Positions 24,625 through 32,069 of a stretch of 32,069 bases of DNA are shown here, piece by piece. Each line of letters opens with the position of its first letter. Position 1 is the stretch's first letter. The translations under genes were made by a program, and so were the position numbers. The notes beneath the pieces are model-generated. The model had not been told where the DNA came from. It made no database searches and saw nothing but the letters and a program-made list of their open reading frames with translations. The stretch spans positions 1 to 32,069 of the forward strand of contig JAGDCV010000006.1 of assembly GCA_017958365.1 (NCBI GenBank), written 5' to 3'. This DNA comes from Clostridiales bacterium. Its GTDB lineage: Bacteria > Bacillota > Clostridia > Saccharofermentanales > Saccharofermentanaceae.

Positions 24625-25811
24625 CGAATCCAAACGGACGCTTTGGCATCCACGGCGGACAGTATATTCCTGAGACGCTGATGAATGCGGTGATAGAGCT
24701 CGAGGAGGCGTATAACAAGTATAAGAATGACCCGCAGTTCCAGGCGGAGCTTACGGAGTTGTTTAATGAATATGCGGGCAGACCGTCAAGGCTGTACTTC
24801 GCGCAGAAGATGACGGAGGACTTAGGCGGTGCGAAGATCTATCTTAAGCGTGAGGATCTTAACCACACCGGTGCACATAAAGTTAATAACGTATTAGGTC
24901 AGGCGCTGCTTGCGAAGAAGATGGGCAAGACGCGTCTCATAGCTGAGACAGGTGCAGGTCAGCACGGCGTTGCCACAGCTACTGCTGCAGCGCTCTTTGG
25001 AATGGAGTGCGTCGTCTTCATGGGTGAAGAGGATACGAAGAGACAGGCTCTTAATGTTTACCGCATGCGTCTTCTCGGCGCTGAAGTAATCCCCGTTAAG
25101 TCCGGTACGGCGACTCTTAAGGATGCCGTATCCGAGTGCATGCGCGAGTGGACTACACGAATCTCCGATACACACTACTGCTTGGGTTCCGTAATGGGAC
25201 CTCACCCGTTCCCGACCATCGTCCGCGATTTCCAGGCAGTTATCAGTAAGGAGATCAAGGAGCAGATCCTTGCTAAGGAAGGACGCCTTCCCGATGCCGT
25301 TATAGCCTGCGTCGGCGGCGGTTCAAATGCGATCGGAAGCTTCTATAACTTTATCGAAGACAAGGATGTAAGACTTATCGGCTGCGAGGCTGCAGGAAGA
25401 GGAATCGATACATTCGAGACGGCAGCTACGGTCAACACCGGACGCGTCGGAATCTTCCACGGAATGAAGTCCTATTTCTGCCAGGATGAGTATGGTCAGA
25501 TCGCTCCCGTTTATTCGATCTCGGCAGGTCTTGATTATCCGGGTGTCGGTCCCGAGCATGCGTACCTTCACGATATCGGTCGTGCGGAGTATGTTCCCGT
25601 TACTGACGAGGAAGCGGTACAGGCATTCGAGTATCTTGCTAAGACTGAGGGCATCATCCCAGCTATCGAATCCGCACATGCGGTCGCATACGCAAGAAAA
25701 CTCGCTCCGACTCTTGATAAGGACAAGATAGTCGTTATCACAATCTCGGGAAGAGGCGACAAGGACTGTGCGGCCATCGCGCGCTACAGAGGGGAGGATA
25801 TCCATGAGTAA
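24621..25811 (+). CDS. trpB: Tryptophan synthase beta subunit
   Basis: 396 residues, PLP-dependent. It condenses indole with serine. Lys87 in [10 protein letters not shown] binds [15 protein letters not shown] and the phosphate loop [10 protein letters not shown] are intact. The length and motifs are those of the classical TrpB1 that pairs with TrpA. The start overlaps trpF by 4 bp, and the end overlaps trpA by 8 bp, supporting assembly of the alpha2-beta2 complex. Confidence 0.98.
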   Translation: MTNPNGRFGIHGGQYIPETLMNAVIELEEAYNKYKNDPQFQAELTELFNEYAGRPSRLYFAQKMTEDLGGAKIYLKREDLNHTGAHKVNNVLGQALLAKKMGKTRLIAETGAGQHGVATATAAALFGMECVVFMGEEDTKRQALNVYRMRLLGAEVIPVKSGTATLKDAVSECMREWTTRISDTHYCLGSVMGPHPFPTIVRDFQAVISKEIKEQILAKEGRLPDAVIACVGGGSNAIGSFYNFIEDKDVRLIGCEAAGRGIDTFETAATVNTGRVGIFHGMKSYFCQDEYGQIAPVYSISAGLDYPGVGPEHAYLHDIGRAEYVPVTDEEAVQAFEYLAKTEGIIPAIESAHAVAYARKLAPTLDKDKIVVITISGRGDKDCAAIARYRGEDIHE

Positions 25812-26577
25812 GATTGCTGAGGCATTTAAGAACGGCAAAGCGTTCATACCTTTTATCACATGCGGAGATCCCGATCTTGAGACGACGGCAGCGGTAGTCC
25901 GTGCCGCAGTTGCAAACGGTGCATCTCTCATCGAGCTCGGAATCCCTTTCTCGGATCCCACTGCTGAAGGACCCGTTATCCAGGGTGCAAACCTGCGCGC
26001 TCTTAACGGCGGAGTAACGACAGACAAGGTCTTCGATCTCGTCCGCGAATTAAGAACGGATGTCACCGTACCGATGGTCTTCATGACGTATGCCAATGTT
26101 GTCTTCTCTTACGGCGCAGAGAAATTCATCTCCACGTGCGCTGAGATCGGCATCGACGGACTTATCCTGCCGGACCTTCCGTTCGAAGAGAAGGACGAGT
26201 TCCTGCCTATATGCCATCAGTATGATGTGGATCTGATCTCTTTGATTGCACCGACTTCCGAGAATCGTATCGCGATGATCGCGAAGGAAGCGGAAGGCTT
26301 CATCTACCTCGTTTCGTCACTCGGCGTTACCGGCGTAAGATCTGAGATCAAGACCGACCTCGAGTCCATCGTAAAAGTCATCCGCGAAAACACGACGACA
26401 CCCTGCGCCATCGGCTTCGGCATCTCGACTCCCGAGCAGGCAGCGAAAATGGCAGCTATCTCTGACGGCGCCATCGTCGGCTCCGCGATAATCAAGTTTC
26501 TTGAGAAACACGGAAAAGATGCACCTTCCTACGTGGGTGAGTATGTTAAATCCATGGCAGATGCCATTCAGATTTGA
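25804..26577 (+). CDS. trpA: Tryptophan synthase alpha subunit
   Basis: 257 residues from ATG 25804, chosen for AGGGGAGGAT just upstream and for fitting the family N-terminus; an in-frame ATG at 25768 would add a tail inside trpB. It splits indole-3-glycerol phosphate and channels indole to TrpB. Glu44 ([10 protein letters not shown]) is the catalytic Glu. The second catalytic position, normally Asp in the SDPxADGP loop, is Glu55 here (SDPTAEGP). FGISTPEQ and [10 protein letters not shown] close the phosphate site. Last gene of the trp operon; no convincing terminator follows, and composition becomes AT-rich right after the stop. Confidence 0.97.
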   Translation: MSKIAEAFKNGKAFIPFITCGDPDLETTAAVVRAAVANGASLIELGIPFSDPTAEGPVIQGANLRALNGGVTTDKVFDLVRELRTDVTVPMVFMTYANVVFSYGAEKFISTCAEIGIDGLILPDLPFEEKDEFLPICHQYDVDLISLIAPTSENRIAMIAKEAEGFIYLVSSLGVTGVRSEIKTDLESIVKVIRENTTTPCAIGFGISTPEQAAKMAAISDGAIVGSAIIKFLEKHGKDAPSYVGEYVKSMADAIQI

Positions 26578-26740
26578 TGGTTTTACCATTAAACTCTGGA
26601 CGACGTTCTTTGTTCATAGACTATTAACCGCCATACCGCAGTCCAAATTCAATATTTATGGTGAGTTAACTACAACTGTAAGTATAAATACTTCCGACTA
26701 TGGTGAATCGATTAAATATCTATTAGATGAATTAACATGA
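26578..26740 (+). pseudogene. Probable 3' remnant of a lost gene
   Basis: A reading frame ending at TGA 26738-26740 is open across trpA's end but matches nothing there; beyond trpA it reads a protein-like tail (FNIYGELTTTVSINTSDYGE and on to LLDELT). Its stop overlaps the next start as ATGA (26737-26740), the coupling seen between true neighbouring genes. This suggests the front of a gene was deleted when the segment joined trpA. The DNA is AT-rich. Confidence 0.4.
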
Positions 26741-27360
26741 AAATGAAAAATAAGGTGTCAATAGGAATAGTTTTATTGTTTATAGTTGCCTGTATTGGGA
26801 CTATAGTTAGTTCTCATTATATGTATGTTCAAAACCATGTTATGGAATATGAGCCTTCCTCGGATGAGATGGTTGGGGTGGCAGATGAATATGGTATTAT
26901 TCTGGATGATAGCATTACTATTTCTGCCGTTCTTTTGGATTATACATATCCGAATAAGGAAACCGCTTATTCCATCAAAGTTGAGGGTGCAGAAGACGCT
27001 TATTCCTTTCTGACAGATAATGTCAATGTTGATGGCAACGTCACACTTGAAGAAGGCGTTGTTTTGATCGATGGTGTTCCAATACCAACCAATGAAACTG
27101 TCAGTAATTATGAAAGAGATGAAACCTATACCGGTGGCTCCATATCGGTTCTGATATGGGGAGGGCATAATGCAAGCAACGAAAATGAACCATACAAAGT
27201 CAGAGTCACTTTCACTTTTTTCTATGAGAATGATGTGTTGAGCTTTATTGAAGTTGGTGCGCACTGCTATCCGTTTGGTGATGAATGCTGTGGACAAATA
27301 AGAAGAGAGCACTTTTGGGAAGACTATTTCTTTTATCCGCTATTCCCGATATTTAAGTAG
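26737..27360 (+). CDS. Unknown membrane-anchored protein
   Basis: 207 residues; not recognised. An N-terminal hydrophobic segment (SIGIVLLFIVACIGTIVSS, about 8-26) anchors a mainly polar, acidic remainder outside the cell; no lipobox is convincing (VACIG lacks the right order). The rest has beta-type stretches and two Cys near the end (HCYPFGDECCGQ). There is no ribosome binding site; the start overlaps the preceding remnant frame. Base composition is clearly lower in G+C than in the flanking genes (17 of 60 bases in 26761-26820), and codons such as ATA, TTA and GTT are more common, which points to acquisition by transfer. Confidence 0.6.
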   Translation: MKMKNKVSIGIVLLFIVACIGTIVSSHYMYVQNHVMEYEPSSDEMVGVADEYGIILDDSITISAVLLDYTYPNKETAYSIKVEGAEDAYSFLTDNVNVDGNVTLEEGVVLIDGVPIPTNETVSNYERDETYTGGSISVLIWGGHNASNENEPYKVRVTFTFFYENDVLSFIEVGAHCYPFGDECCGQIRREHFWEDYFFYPLFPIFK

Positions 27361-27379
27361 TATTGTCCCTTGTTTGTTC

Positions 27380-27385
27380 TATAAT
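27380..27385 (+). promoter_or_regulatory. Possible -10 box before the 27426 lipoprotein
   Basis: A perfect TATAAT stands 40 bp before the ATG. No good -35 is found at the correct distance (TTGTCC at 27363 is too close). Confidence 0.35.
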
Positions 27386-27425
27386 AGAGGGCATATGATT
27401 CCTTAGATGCGCAGGAGGACTGAAA

Positions 27426-28580
27426 ATGAACACGGTTAAGGCCTTAAGTCTCATTGCGGCTTCGACATTGATCGCGGGCTCATTCAAAAGCTGCAGTTTT
27501 ATGGAGGCCCGGGACAAGACAGATATTACAAATGCCCTTACGGCTTATATCACTGCCGTACAGGATGCGGATTACGATACATCCAAGTCGCTTGTTGTCG
27601 ATGAGGAAGACTTCTTCGCCGGTAATGCGATGGATGAGGATGATGCAACGCTTATTGCTGCCATATGGAATTCGACACAGTTTGATATAGACGATGTCAG
27701 TCTTGACGAGACATCGTCGACGGCAACGGTCACTTTCTCTTTTCCGGATCTCGAGTCTATCAGCAATGAGGGATATTCGTTTGACGAGTTTGTGGAGGCG
27801 ATCCCTCAGATCGAAGGAACAAACGAGCAAAGTCTTGAATTCGAACTTACAAAAGAAGATGAAGTCTGGCTTATAGAATCTGATTCCACCGAAGAGCTTT
27901 ATAACCTCCTTACAGGTCTTATCGAAGGCCTCGAATTCGGACGGCTTACTGAAGAGAATGCAGTTGCTGCCGTTGAGACGTTTATAAGCCTGATGGCTGA
28001 AGGCGATATTACGAACGCTACCGCGATGCTTAAGGATACGGATAATACTTTCTACGGATATGTTCAGACAGCAAGTTCCGTATCAGGTGTAGTGGTCGGA
28101 GTCTCTGATGCATTTACGAATTACTTCGGAAGAGTTGACTACGAGGCTCAGGCAACAGAGGTTACGGATGAGTACATTATCGTGACCGTGACAGGAACCG
28201 CGCCCGATCTTCAGAACGCAGTAGATTCCGTGCTCGAGAATGAGGATGTCATGGTGCCTGTATATGCCGATTACATTGAAGGTTACCTTAACGGCAATGT
28301 TAATGTTATCTCTATCGCGGGAAGCCTTTTGCCTGAGCTCGCGCCTGCCATTAACGAAGCGCCGATGATTCCCCTTGAGTCACAGTTTAAGGTGACCGAG
28401 GAAGAGGACGGCGAACTTTATCTCGAACCGCTGACAGGACCTGATCTTCAGGTTGATGTAAACAGCCTGATGAACAGAACGGATTATATCGCCTCAGCTG
28501 TGGGGCAGCTTTTCCGTGAAGGAAGGATAACACTTGAGCAGCTTACCAGTTTTGATGCGTCGCAGCTGACGGGCAACTGA
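27426..28580 (+). CDS. Secreted lipoprotein-like paralog A (two similar halves)
   Basis: 384 residues. Signal-like N-terminus with Cys23, but the lipobox GSFKSC is atypical because Lys is at -2, so lipidation is less sure than in its paralogs. The mature part aligns by eye with the protein at 31065: DKTDITNALTAYITAVQDAD, DEEDFF, TATVTFSFPDLESI, EGYSFDEFVEAI, WLIESDSTEELYNLLTG, then a second half beginning AVAAVETFISLMAEGDITNA with VTVTGTAPDLQNA. Two NTF2-like modules in series is the best structural guess. The tail GRITLEQLTSF resembles SHOCT motifs. AGGAGG precedes the ATG. Function unknown. Confidence 0.8.
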   Translation: MNTVKALSLIAASTLIAGSFKSCSFMEARDKTDITNALTAYITAVQDADYDTSKSLVVDEEDFFAGNAMDEDDATLIAAIWNSTQFDIDDVSLDETSSTATVTFSFPDLESISNEGYSFDEFVEAIPQIEGTNEQSLEFELTKEDEVWLIESDSTEELYNLLTGLIEGLEFGRLTEENAVAAVETFISLMAEGDITNATAMLKDTDNTFYGYVQTASSVSGVVVGVSDAFTNYFGRVDYEAQATEVTDEYIIVTVTGTAPDLQNAVDSVLENEDVMVPVYADYIEGYLNGNVNVISIAGSLLPELAPAINEAPMIPLESQFKVTEEEDGELYLEPLTGPDLQVDVNSLMNRTDYIASAVGQLFREGRITLEQLTSFDASQLTGN

Positions 28581-28605
28581 TCTGTAAAGGAAGAAGACTA
28601 TAAGT

Positions 28606-29421
28606 ATGGAACGTGAAGATATAATACTCGGATTGATTGTCAGTGCCGTCTTTGTAGGACTCATCTTTTTGCTGCTGCGCATTAATAAGCACATCTTCAA
28701 GAAGATACACGAGAGGCGCAAGGAGCTGCAGCTTGTATTTTTCGAAAAGGTATCAAGTGTAGTGATAATAATCGTGGGAGTTATCCTGACGATATCGGTG
28801 TGGGGCGGATTTAACTCCCTGTGGAAGACTCTTGTCGGTGGAACGGCCGTCATCAGTGCTGTTGTTGCTTTCGCGGCGCAGGATGTCATCAAGGATATCC
28901 TCGCGGGTCTCATGATAAGCGTCAACAAACCCTTCGAGATCGGCAACAGGATCGAGCTTGAGGACGGAACGGTAGGCGTCGTTAAGGACATCACCATGCG
29001 TCATGTCGTTCTTCTGAAGCTTGATACGGTTCACGCGATAATCCCGAACAGCAAGCTTAATGCCATGAGCATTATCAACTACAGTTACATGACCAAGATG
29101 AAGTCGGCGAGGTTCGACTTCCATGTTGCTTACGATACTGACATGAAGAAGGCGATGGAAGTTACGCTTGATGCCATTAAGTCTTCCAAGTACAGCATTC
29201 CCGGCAAGAAGAAAAAGGACGGCAAGGGCTCTGATTATGCTCCCATCTACTTCATGGCTTTTGAGGACAGTTCCCTGAAGCTTACCACTACCGTGTACTA
29301 CGGCTCCGAGACTGCTTCCGAGGTCGTCATCTCGGACATCAACATGAGAGTCAACGAGGCTTACCGCGAGAACGGCATCGAAGTGCCTTACAAATACGTC
29401 AACGTTATTGACCACAAGTAA
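28606..29421 (+). CDS. MscS-type mechanosensitive channel
   Basis: 271 residues. Three hydrophobic segments: about 7-24, 50-68 and the pore helix around 77-103, where GGTAVISAVVAFAAQDVIKD and ILAGLMISVNKPFEIG give the Gly/Ala-rich TM3 signature. The beta domain follows (VGVVKDITMRHVVL, IPNSKLNAMSIINYS), then a C-terminal domain containing a Lys-rich loop (GKKKKDGKG). The size is like E. coli MscS. It should open on membrane tension to release solutes in osmotic downshock. AAGGAAG lies upstream; it follows paralog A by 25 bp and may share its transcript. Confidence 0.92.
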   Translation: MEREDIILGLIVSAVFVGLIFLLLRINKHIFKKIHERRKELQLVFFEKVSSVVIIIVGVILTISVWGGFNSLWKTLVGGTAVISAVVAFAAQDVIKDILAGLMISVNKPFEIGNRIELEDGTVGVVKDITMRHVVLLKLDTVHAIIPNSKLNAMSIINYSYMTKMKSARFDFHVAYDTDMKKAMEVTLDAIKSSKYSIPGKKKKDGKGSDYAPIYFMAFEDSSLKLTTTVYYGSETASEVVISDINMRVNEAYRENGIEVPYKYVNVIDHK

Positions 29422-29469
29422 GTTTTTTACAATATCAAATTGGGGGTTTCCGAATAGATAACACCGTTA

Positions 29470-29475
29470 TATAAT
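29470..29475 (+). promoter_or_regulatory. Possible -10 box before the DUF1858 gene
   Basis: TATAAT lies 43 bp before the ATG; with 17-bp spacing the -35 is TTTCCG, a weak match. An independent transcript for the small gene is possible. Confidence 0.35.
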
Positions 29476-29518
29476 AGGCGGGTAGAGGGAGATCTACTCT
29501 TAATAACGGAGGCGTAAT

Positions 29519-29743
29519 ATGGAAATCACAAAGGATATGTTGATCACGGAGATCCTCGAAAAGGATCAGAGTATCGCGGAGATTCTCATGAAGCTCGGAA
29601 TGCACTGCATCGGCTGCATGGCTGCAAGCGGTGAGAGCCTTGAGCAGGCAATGTATGTTCACGGTTTTGCTCCCGAGGATGTCGACCAGACGGTTGAGAT
29701 GCTCAATGCATTCCTTGCCAACAAGAAGGCGGAGAAAGCATAA
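29519..29743 (+). CDS. Small DUF1858 redox-disulfide protein
   Basis: 74 residues, the full length of the DUF1858/hybrid-cluster-associated disulfide domain. The core HCIGCMAASGESLEQA contains the CxxC pair (Cys30 and Cys33 by count) that gives the domain its name; the preceding ITEILEKDQSIAEILMKLGM is the family's N-terminal helix pattern. Members are thought to take part in thiol redox or iron-sulfur chemistry, often near hybrid cluster protein; none is seen here. CGGAGG precedes the ATG. Its position between an MscS channel and lipoproteins gives no functional clue. Confidence 0.9.
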   Translation: MEITKDMLITEILEKDQSIAEILMKLGMHCIGCMAASGESLEQAMYVHGFAPEDVDQTVEMLNAFLANKKAEKA

Positions 29744-29775
29744 TCCAAAATCTACAACATTACTAAAAAATAGTT

Positions 29776-29781
29776 TATAAT
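29776..29781 (+). promoter_or_regulatory. Possible -10 box before the 29816 lipoprotein
   Basis: A perfect TATAAT lies 34 bp before the TTG start. The nearest -35-like element, TCTACA (29751-29756), is 19 bp away. Confidence 0.4.
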
Positions 29782-29815
29782 AGACTAGCTGAGCTTAAAC
29801 GAAGGGGATAGTGTT

Positions 29816-30988
29816 TTGAGAAGATCAGTTAGTCTATTGTTATGTGTATTTATTCTTGCATCATCCGTCATATGCCTGACGGGGTGCTCCGGAAGTCCCG
29901 AGAAAGTCATCGAGGATAATGTCGCGGGTTACATTGACGCCATCCTCGCGAAAGATTTTAACGAGTCGAAGACTTATGTCTCAGGTGAGGCGGACAGCTT
30001 CGAGAGATTCGGGCAGGATGAACTTGAAACGGAACTTCTCTCGAAGATAATCGATAGAACTTCTTACGAGATCGAGAGCGTCGATGTTGCGACTTCGGTA
30101 GCGAACGTGAGCGTAAGATTCGTGATGCCTTATCTTGAGCCGCTCGGCGAAGAGAGGATCACTTACGAGGAGTTTATCGCGAAGATCGATGACGTTACTC
30201 AGACTTACGAGAGAACCATCCTGTTCAGCGTGACGAAGACGCAGTATGACGAGTGGCTTGTTGCCGCGACATCAACGGAAGTTCTTTATAATCTTTTCCT
30301 CTCGCTTGATGACGGTGTTGTTTTCGCGAAGTTCTCACTCGAGGAGGCGGAGACTGCCGTACGTAATTATATCGATACGATCGCAAGGGGCGACTTCAAT
30401 ACTGCTGCCGCCGTCAACATGAATTACAACAATGATGTCATCTACAGTTCCTTAAGAGACCGCAATGCTTCCGTAGACTACCAGGTGGAAGGTTTCTATG
30501 AGGCAAGCGGTGTTTACTATTCGAGATTAAATTACGATATCGAGTTTACTAATGTCACCGATGATCAGGTTACGATTACGATCAACGGATATGCACCCGA
30601 TCTGCAGGAAGCCATGGATGCGATGGTGGCGGACGAGGCTTCTATGGCTCAGCTTTATGCAGATATGATGGAAAGCGAGATCCGCGGAAGATACACGGAT
30701 GATAATTTCCTGAACATGATGATGGTTGCGTTCTGCCCGTTCATCGAGCAGGCATCGCTTGTTCCTTTCAACAAAACGGTTGTTGTGGCAGAGAACGTGG
30801 TTGGGGAACTTGAAGTTGATACGGGTTCCGGTTTATCGACGTTCTATAACATCTCGCCTGATCCCGAGACGGTTGACGACCTGATGCTTGACGGCCTTGA
30901 TATCCTTCTTGAAGAGGAAAGGATCACCGAGGAGGAGTACGAACTGTTGACGGAGTACGTAGAGGAAATAAGTAACGAAGAGTCTTAA
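29816..30988 (+). CDS. Secreted lipoprotein paralog B (two similar halves)
   Basis: 390 residues. The start codon is TTG (29816), with GGGG (29804-29807) 8 nt before it. The signal peptide ends at lipobox LTGC, lipid Cys24. Pattern of the family: VAGYIDAILAKDFNES after the Cys, a strand region VSVRFVMPYLEPL, EEFIAKIDDV, WLVAATSTEVLYNLFLSL, then a second half starting AETAVRNYIDTIARGDFNTA, with VTITINGYAPDLQEAMDAM. The tail ERITEEEYELLTEYVEEI resembles a SHOCT helix-turn-helix. The same order is found in the proteins at 27426 and 31065. Role unknown; anchored on the outer face of the membrane. Confidence 0.85.
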   Translation: MRRSVSLLLCVFILASSVICLTGCSGSPEKVIEDNVAGYIDAILAKDFNESKTYVSGEADSFERFGQDELETELLSKIIDRTSYEIESVDVATSVANVSVRFVMPYLEPLGEERITYEEFIAKIDDVTQTYERTILFSVTKTQYDEWLVAATSTEVLYNLFLSLDDGVVFAKFSLEEAETAVRNYIDTIARGDFNTAAAVNMNYNNDVIYSSLRDRNASVDYQVEGFYEASGVYYSRLNYDIEFTNVTDDQVTITINGYAPDLQEAMDAMVADEASMAQLYADMMESEIRGRYTDDNFLNMMMVAFCPFIEQASLVPFNKTVVVAENVVGELEVDTGSGLSTFYNISPDPETVDDLMLDGLDILLEEERITEEEYELLTEYVEEISNEES

Positions 30989-31064
30989 TAACGTATGCTT
31001 CATCACTCCTTTATTGGGTGTGGTGTTGTAGATAAATCAGTAATAAAACTTGAGGAGGTTTTAT

Positions 31065-32069
31065 ATGAAGGGGAGAAAAGCAATTGGACTTATCACCAGC
31101 GTTGCAGTTCTTGCTTCATCGTTCAGCGGCTGTGCGCTCCTGGGCGGTAAGGACAAGACAGCGATCGAGGAAACGGCGATAAGCTACGTCGAGGCGATCC
31201 GTGACGGCAAATTAAGCAGTTCCAAGAAGCTTGTTGAAGATCAGGAAGACTTCTTCCAGACTGCAGAGTTGACTGACGAGCAGACAGAGCTTATCGGAGC
31301 TATCCTTTCTGCTTCAGAGTTTGAAGTTGAGGATATCGAGGTCAACAAGGACGAGGGAAGTGCAACTGTCACTGTCACAATGCCTGATGTAGAGTCAATC
31401 AATGAAGAGGGCTACACATTCGAGGAGTATGTTGAAGCCATCGCAGATATCGAGGATACAACTGATAGGGATGTAGACTTCGACTTCGTTAAGGACGGTG
31501 ATGACTGGCTCATCGCAGCCGATTCCACCGAAGACTTCTATAACTTCATCACAGGCATTACGGATACCTGTGAGTACGGCGGATTGTCTGAATCAGCTGC
31601 TCTCGAGGCGGTTGATACGTTCATCGAGTACATGAGGAACGGTCAGATCGAGGAAGCTTATGCAATGAGCTTGACCGATACCGACTTTGACGAGTTCCAG
31701 GAAGGCATGGAATTATACGGAGATGCAATGATAAGCGTATTGGGCGCTTACTACGGCAATCTTGATTACACGTCGGAAGTTATATCTTCTGATGATGATT
31801 CAATGACAGTCGCCGTTACGGGTACTGCACCTGACGTTGAGTCCGGAATTGCGGCTGCTTTCGCTGATACGGATTCGGCTGCTCCGGTAATGGCTGCTGT
31901 TATCGGTTACATGTTCTTTGGTATCGGTACTGAGCAGGAGGCCATGAACACTGTCTTCGGTTACATCTCACAGGCGATCTCCGGAGCGCAGACGATCCCT
32001 TATTCATCAACGATCGATGTTGTAGCTGACGAGGAAGGTAATCTGCTGGTAGATCCCGGTGACGACTTC
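31065..32069 (+). CDS. Secreted lipoprotein paralog C (3' end outside window)
   Basis: The frame is open from ATG 31065 to the last base: 335 residues are visible and no stop is reached. GAGGAGG stands 6 nt upstream. The signal peptide ends SFSGC, lipid Cys23. It is the closest relative of paralog A: DKTAIEETAISYVEAIRDGK, EDQEDFF, SATVTVTMPDVESI, EGYTFEEYVEAIADIE, DDWLIAADSTEDFYNFITG, then AVDTFIEYMRNGQIEEAYAM and VTGTAPDVESG. By comparison about 50 residues including a SHOCT-like tail should be missing. The two halves begin with similar helices, which suggests internal duplication. Function unknown. Confidence 0.85.
   Translation, partial: MKGRKAIGLITSVAVLASSFSGCALLGGKDKTAIEETAISYVEAIRDGKLSSSKKLVEDQEDFFQTAELTDEQTELIGAILSASEFEVEDIEVNKDEGSATVTVTMPDVESINEEGYTFEEYVEAIADIEDTTDRDVDFDFVKDGDDWLIAADSTEDFYNFITGITDTCEYGGLSESAALEAVDTFIEYMRNGQIEEAYAMSLTDTDFDEFQEGMELYGDAMISVLGAYYGNLDYTSEVISSDDDSMTVAVTGTAPDVESGIAAAFADTDSAAPVMAAVIGYMFFGIGTEQEAMNTVFGYISQAISGAQTIPYSSTIDVVADEEGNLLVDPGDDF

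Noticed and set aside
25768..25803. Upstream start for trpA
   Set aside because: It lies in trpB and does not fit the TrpA N-terminus; ATG 25804 has a strong ribosome binding site.
26570..26595. TTTGATGG/CCATTAAA hairpin at the end of trpA as the operon terminator
   Set aside because: AT-rich 8-bp stem without a following T-run; too weak to claim.
30989..31064. Hairpin CATCAC/GTGGTG after paralog B as a terminator
   Set aside because: The stem is short with a bulge and there is no run of T after it.

Overview
The window looks like a chromosomal segment of a Gram-positive anaerobe of the class Clostridia (Bacillota). Evidence for this: a tryptophan operon controlled by a T-box riboswitch, a YesM/YesN-type two-component system beside a sugar ABC transporter, an OhrR regulator, many Cys-anchored lipoproteins, and AGGAGG-type ribosome binding sites. 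TGA is used as a stop. No rRNA or tRNA gene, CRISPR array, insertion sequence or phage gene was seen, and I cannot name a genus.

Layout. 1-1257: 3' end of a large superfamily-1 helicase/nuclease protein that enters from the left. 1233-2465 (-): secreted lipoprotein. 2557-4216 (+): DUF389 membrane protein and aldo/keto reductase. 4176-4961 (-): orphan PD-(D/E)XK-like nuclease with an unusual repeat-rich upstream region. 5202-6170 (-): RDD membrane protein. 6392-10447 (+): complete ChvE/MmsA/MmsB-type monosaccharide ABC transporter. 10580-14884 (+): response regulator, histidine kinase and a membrane-anchored sugar-binding protein, probably a three-part sensor that controls the transporter. 14950-17685 (+): serine acetyltransferase, nitroreductase-like protein and radical SAM protein. 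17723-18843 (+): glutathione peroxidase and OhrR behind a near-perfect promoter with an overlapping operator-like palindrome. 18840-19616 (-): SGNH-hydrolase lipoprotein. 19651-19774: a tandem pair of 62-bp units built from TTGACCA/TGGTCAA heptamers. 19832-26577 (+): promoter, tryptophan T-box leader and trpEGDCFBA. 26578-27360: AT-rich insertion-like segment with a gene remnant and an unknown membrane-anchored protein. 27426-32069 (+): three paralogous lipoproteins (the last runs off the right edge) interleaved with an MscS channel and a small DUF1858 redox protein. The minus-strand lipoprotein at 1233-2465 belongs to the same family.

How it fits together. The trp operon makes tryptophan from chorismate and is switched by uncharged tRNA-Trp. 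The transporter and its neighbouring sensor form a sugar uptake and sensing unit. The Gpx/OhrR pair is a self-contained organic-peroxide defence unit. The lipoprotein family appears to be a lineage-specific expansion of unknown role.

Most novel signals: the 62-bp dyad array at 19651-19774, the OhrR-Gpx pairing, the anchored sugar-binding protein in the sensor operon, the lipoprotein family with two similar halves and a SHOCT-like tail, and the repeats upstream of the orphan nuclease. Everything here is read by eye from sequence; no database search was run.
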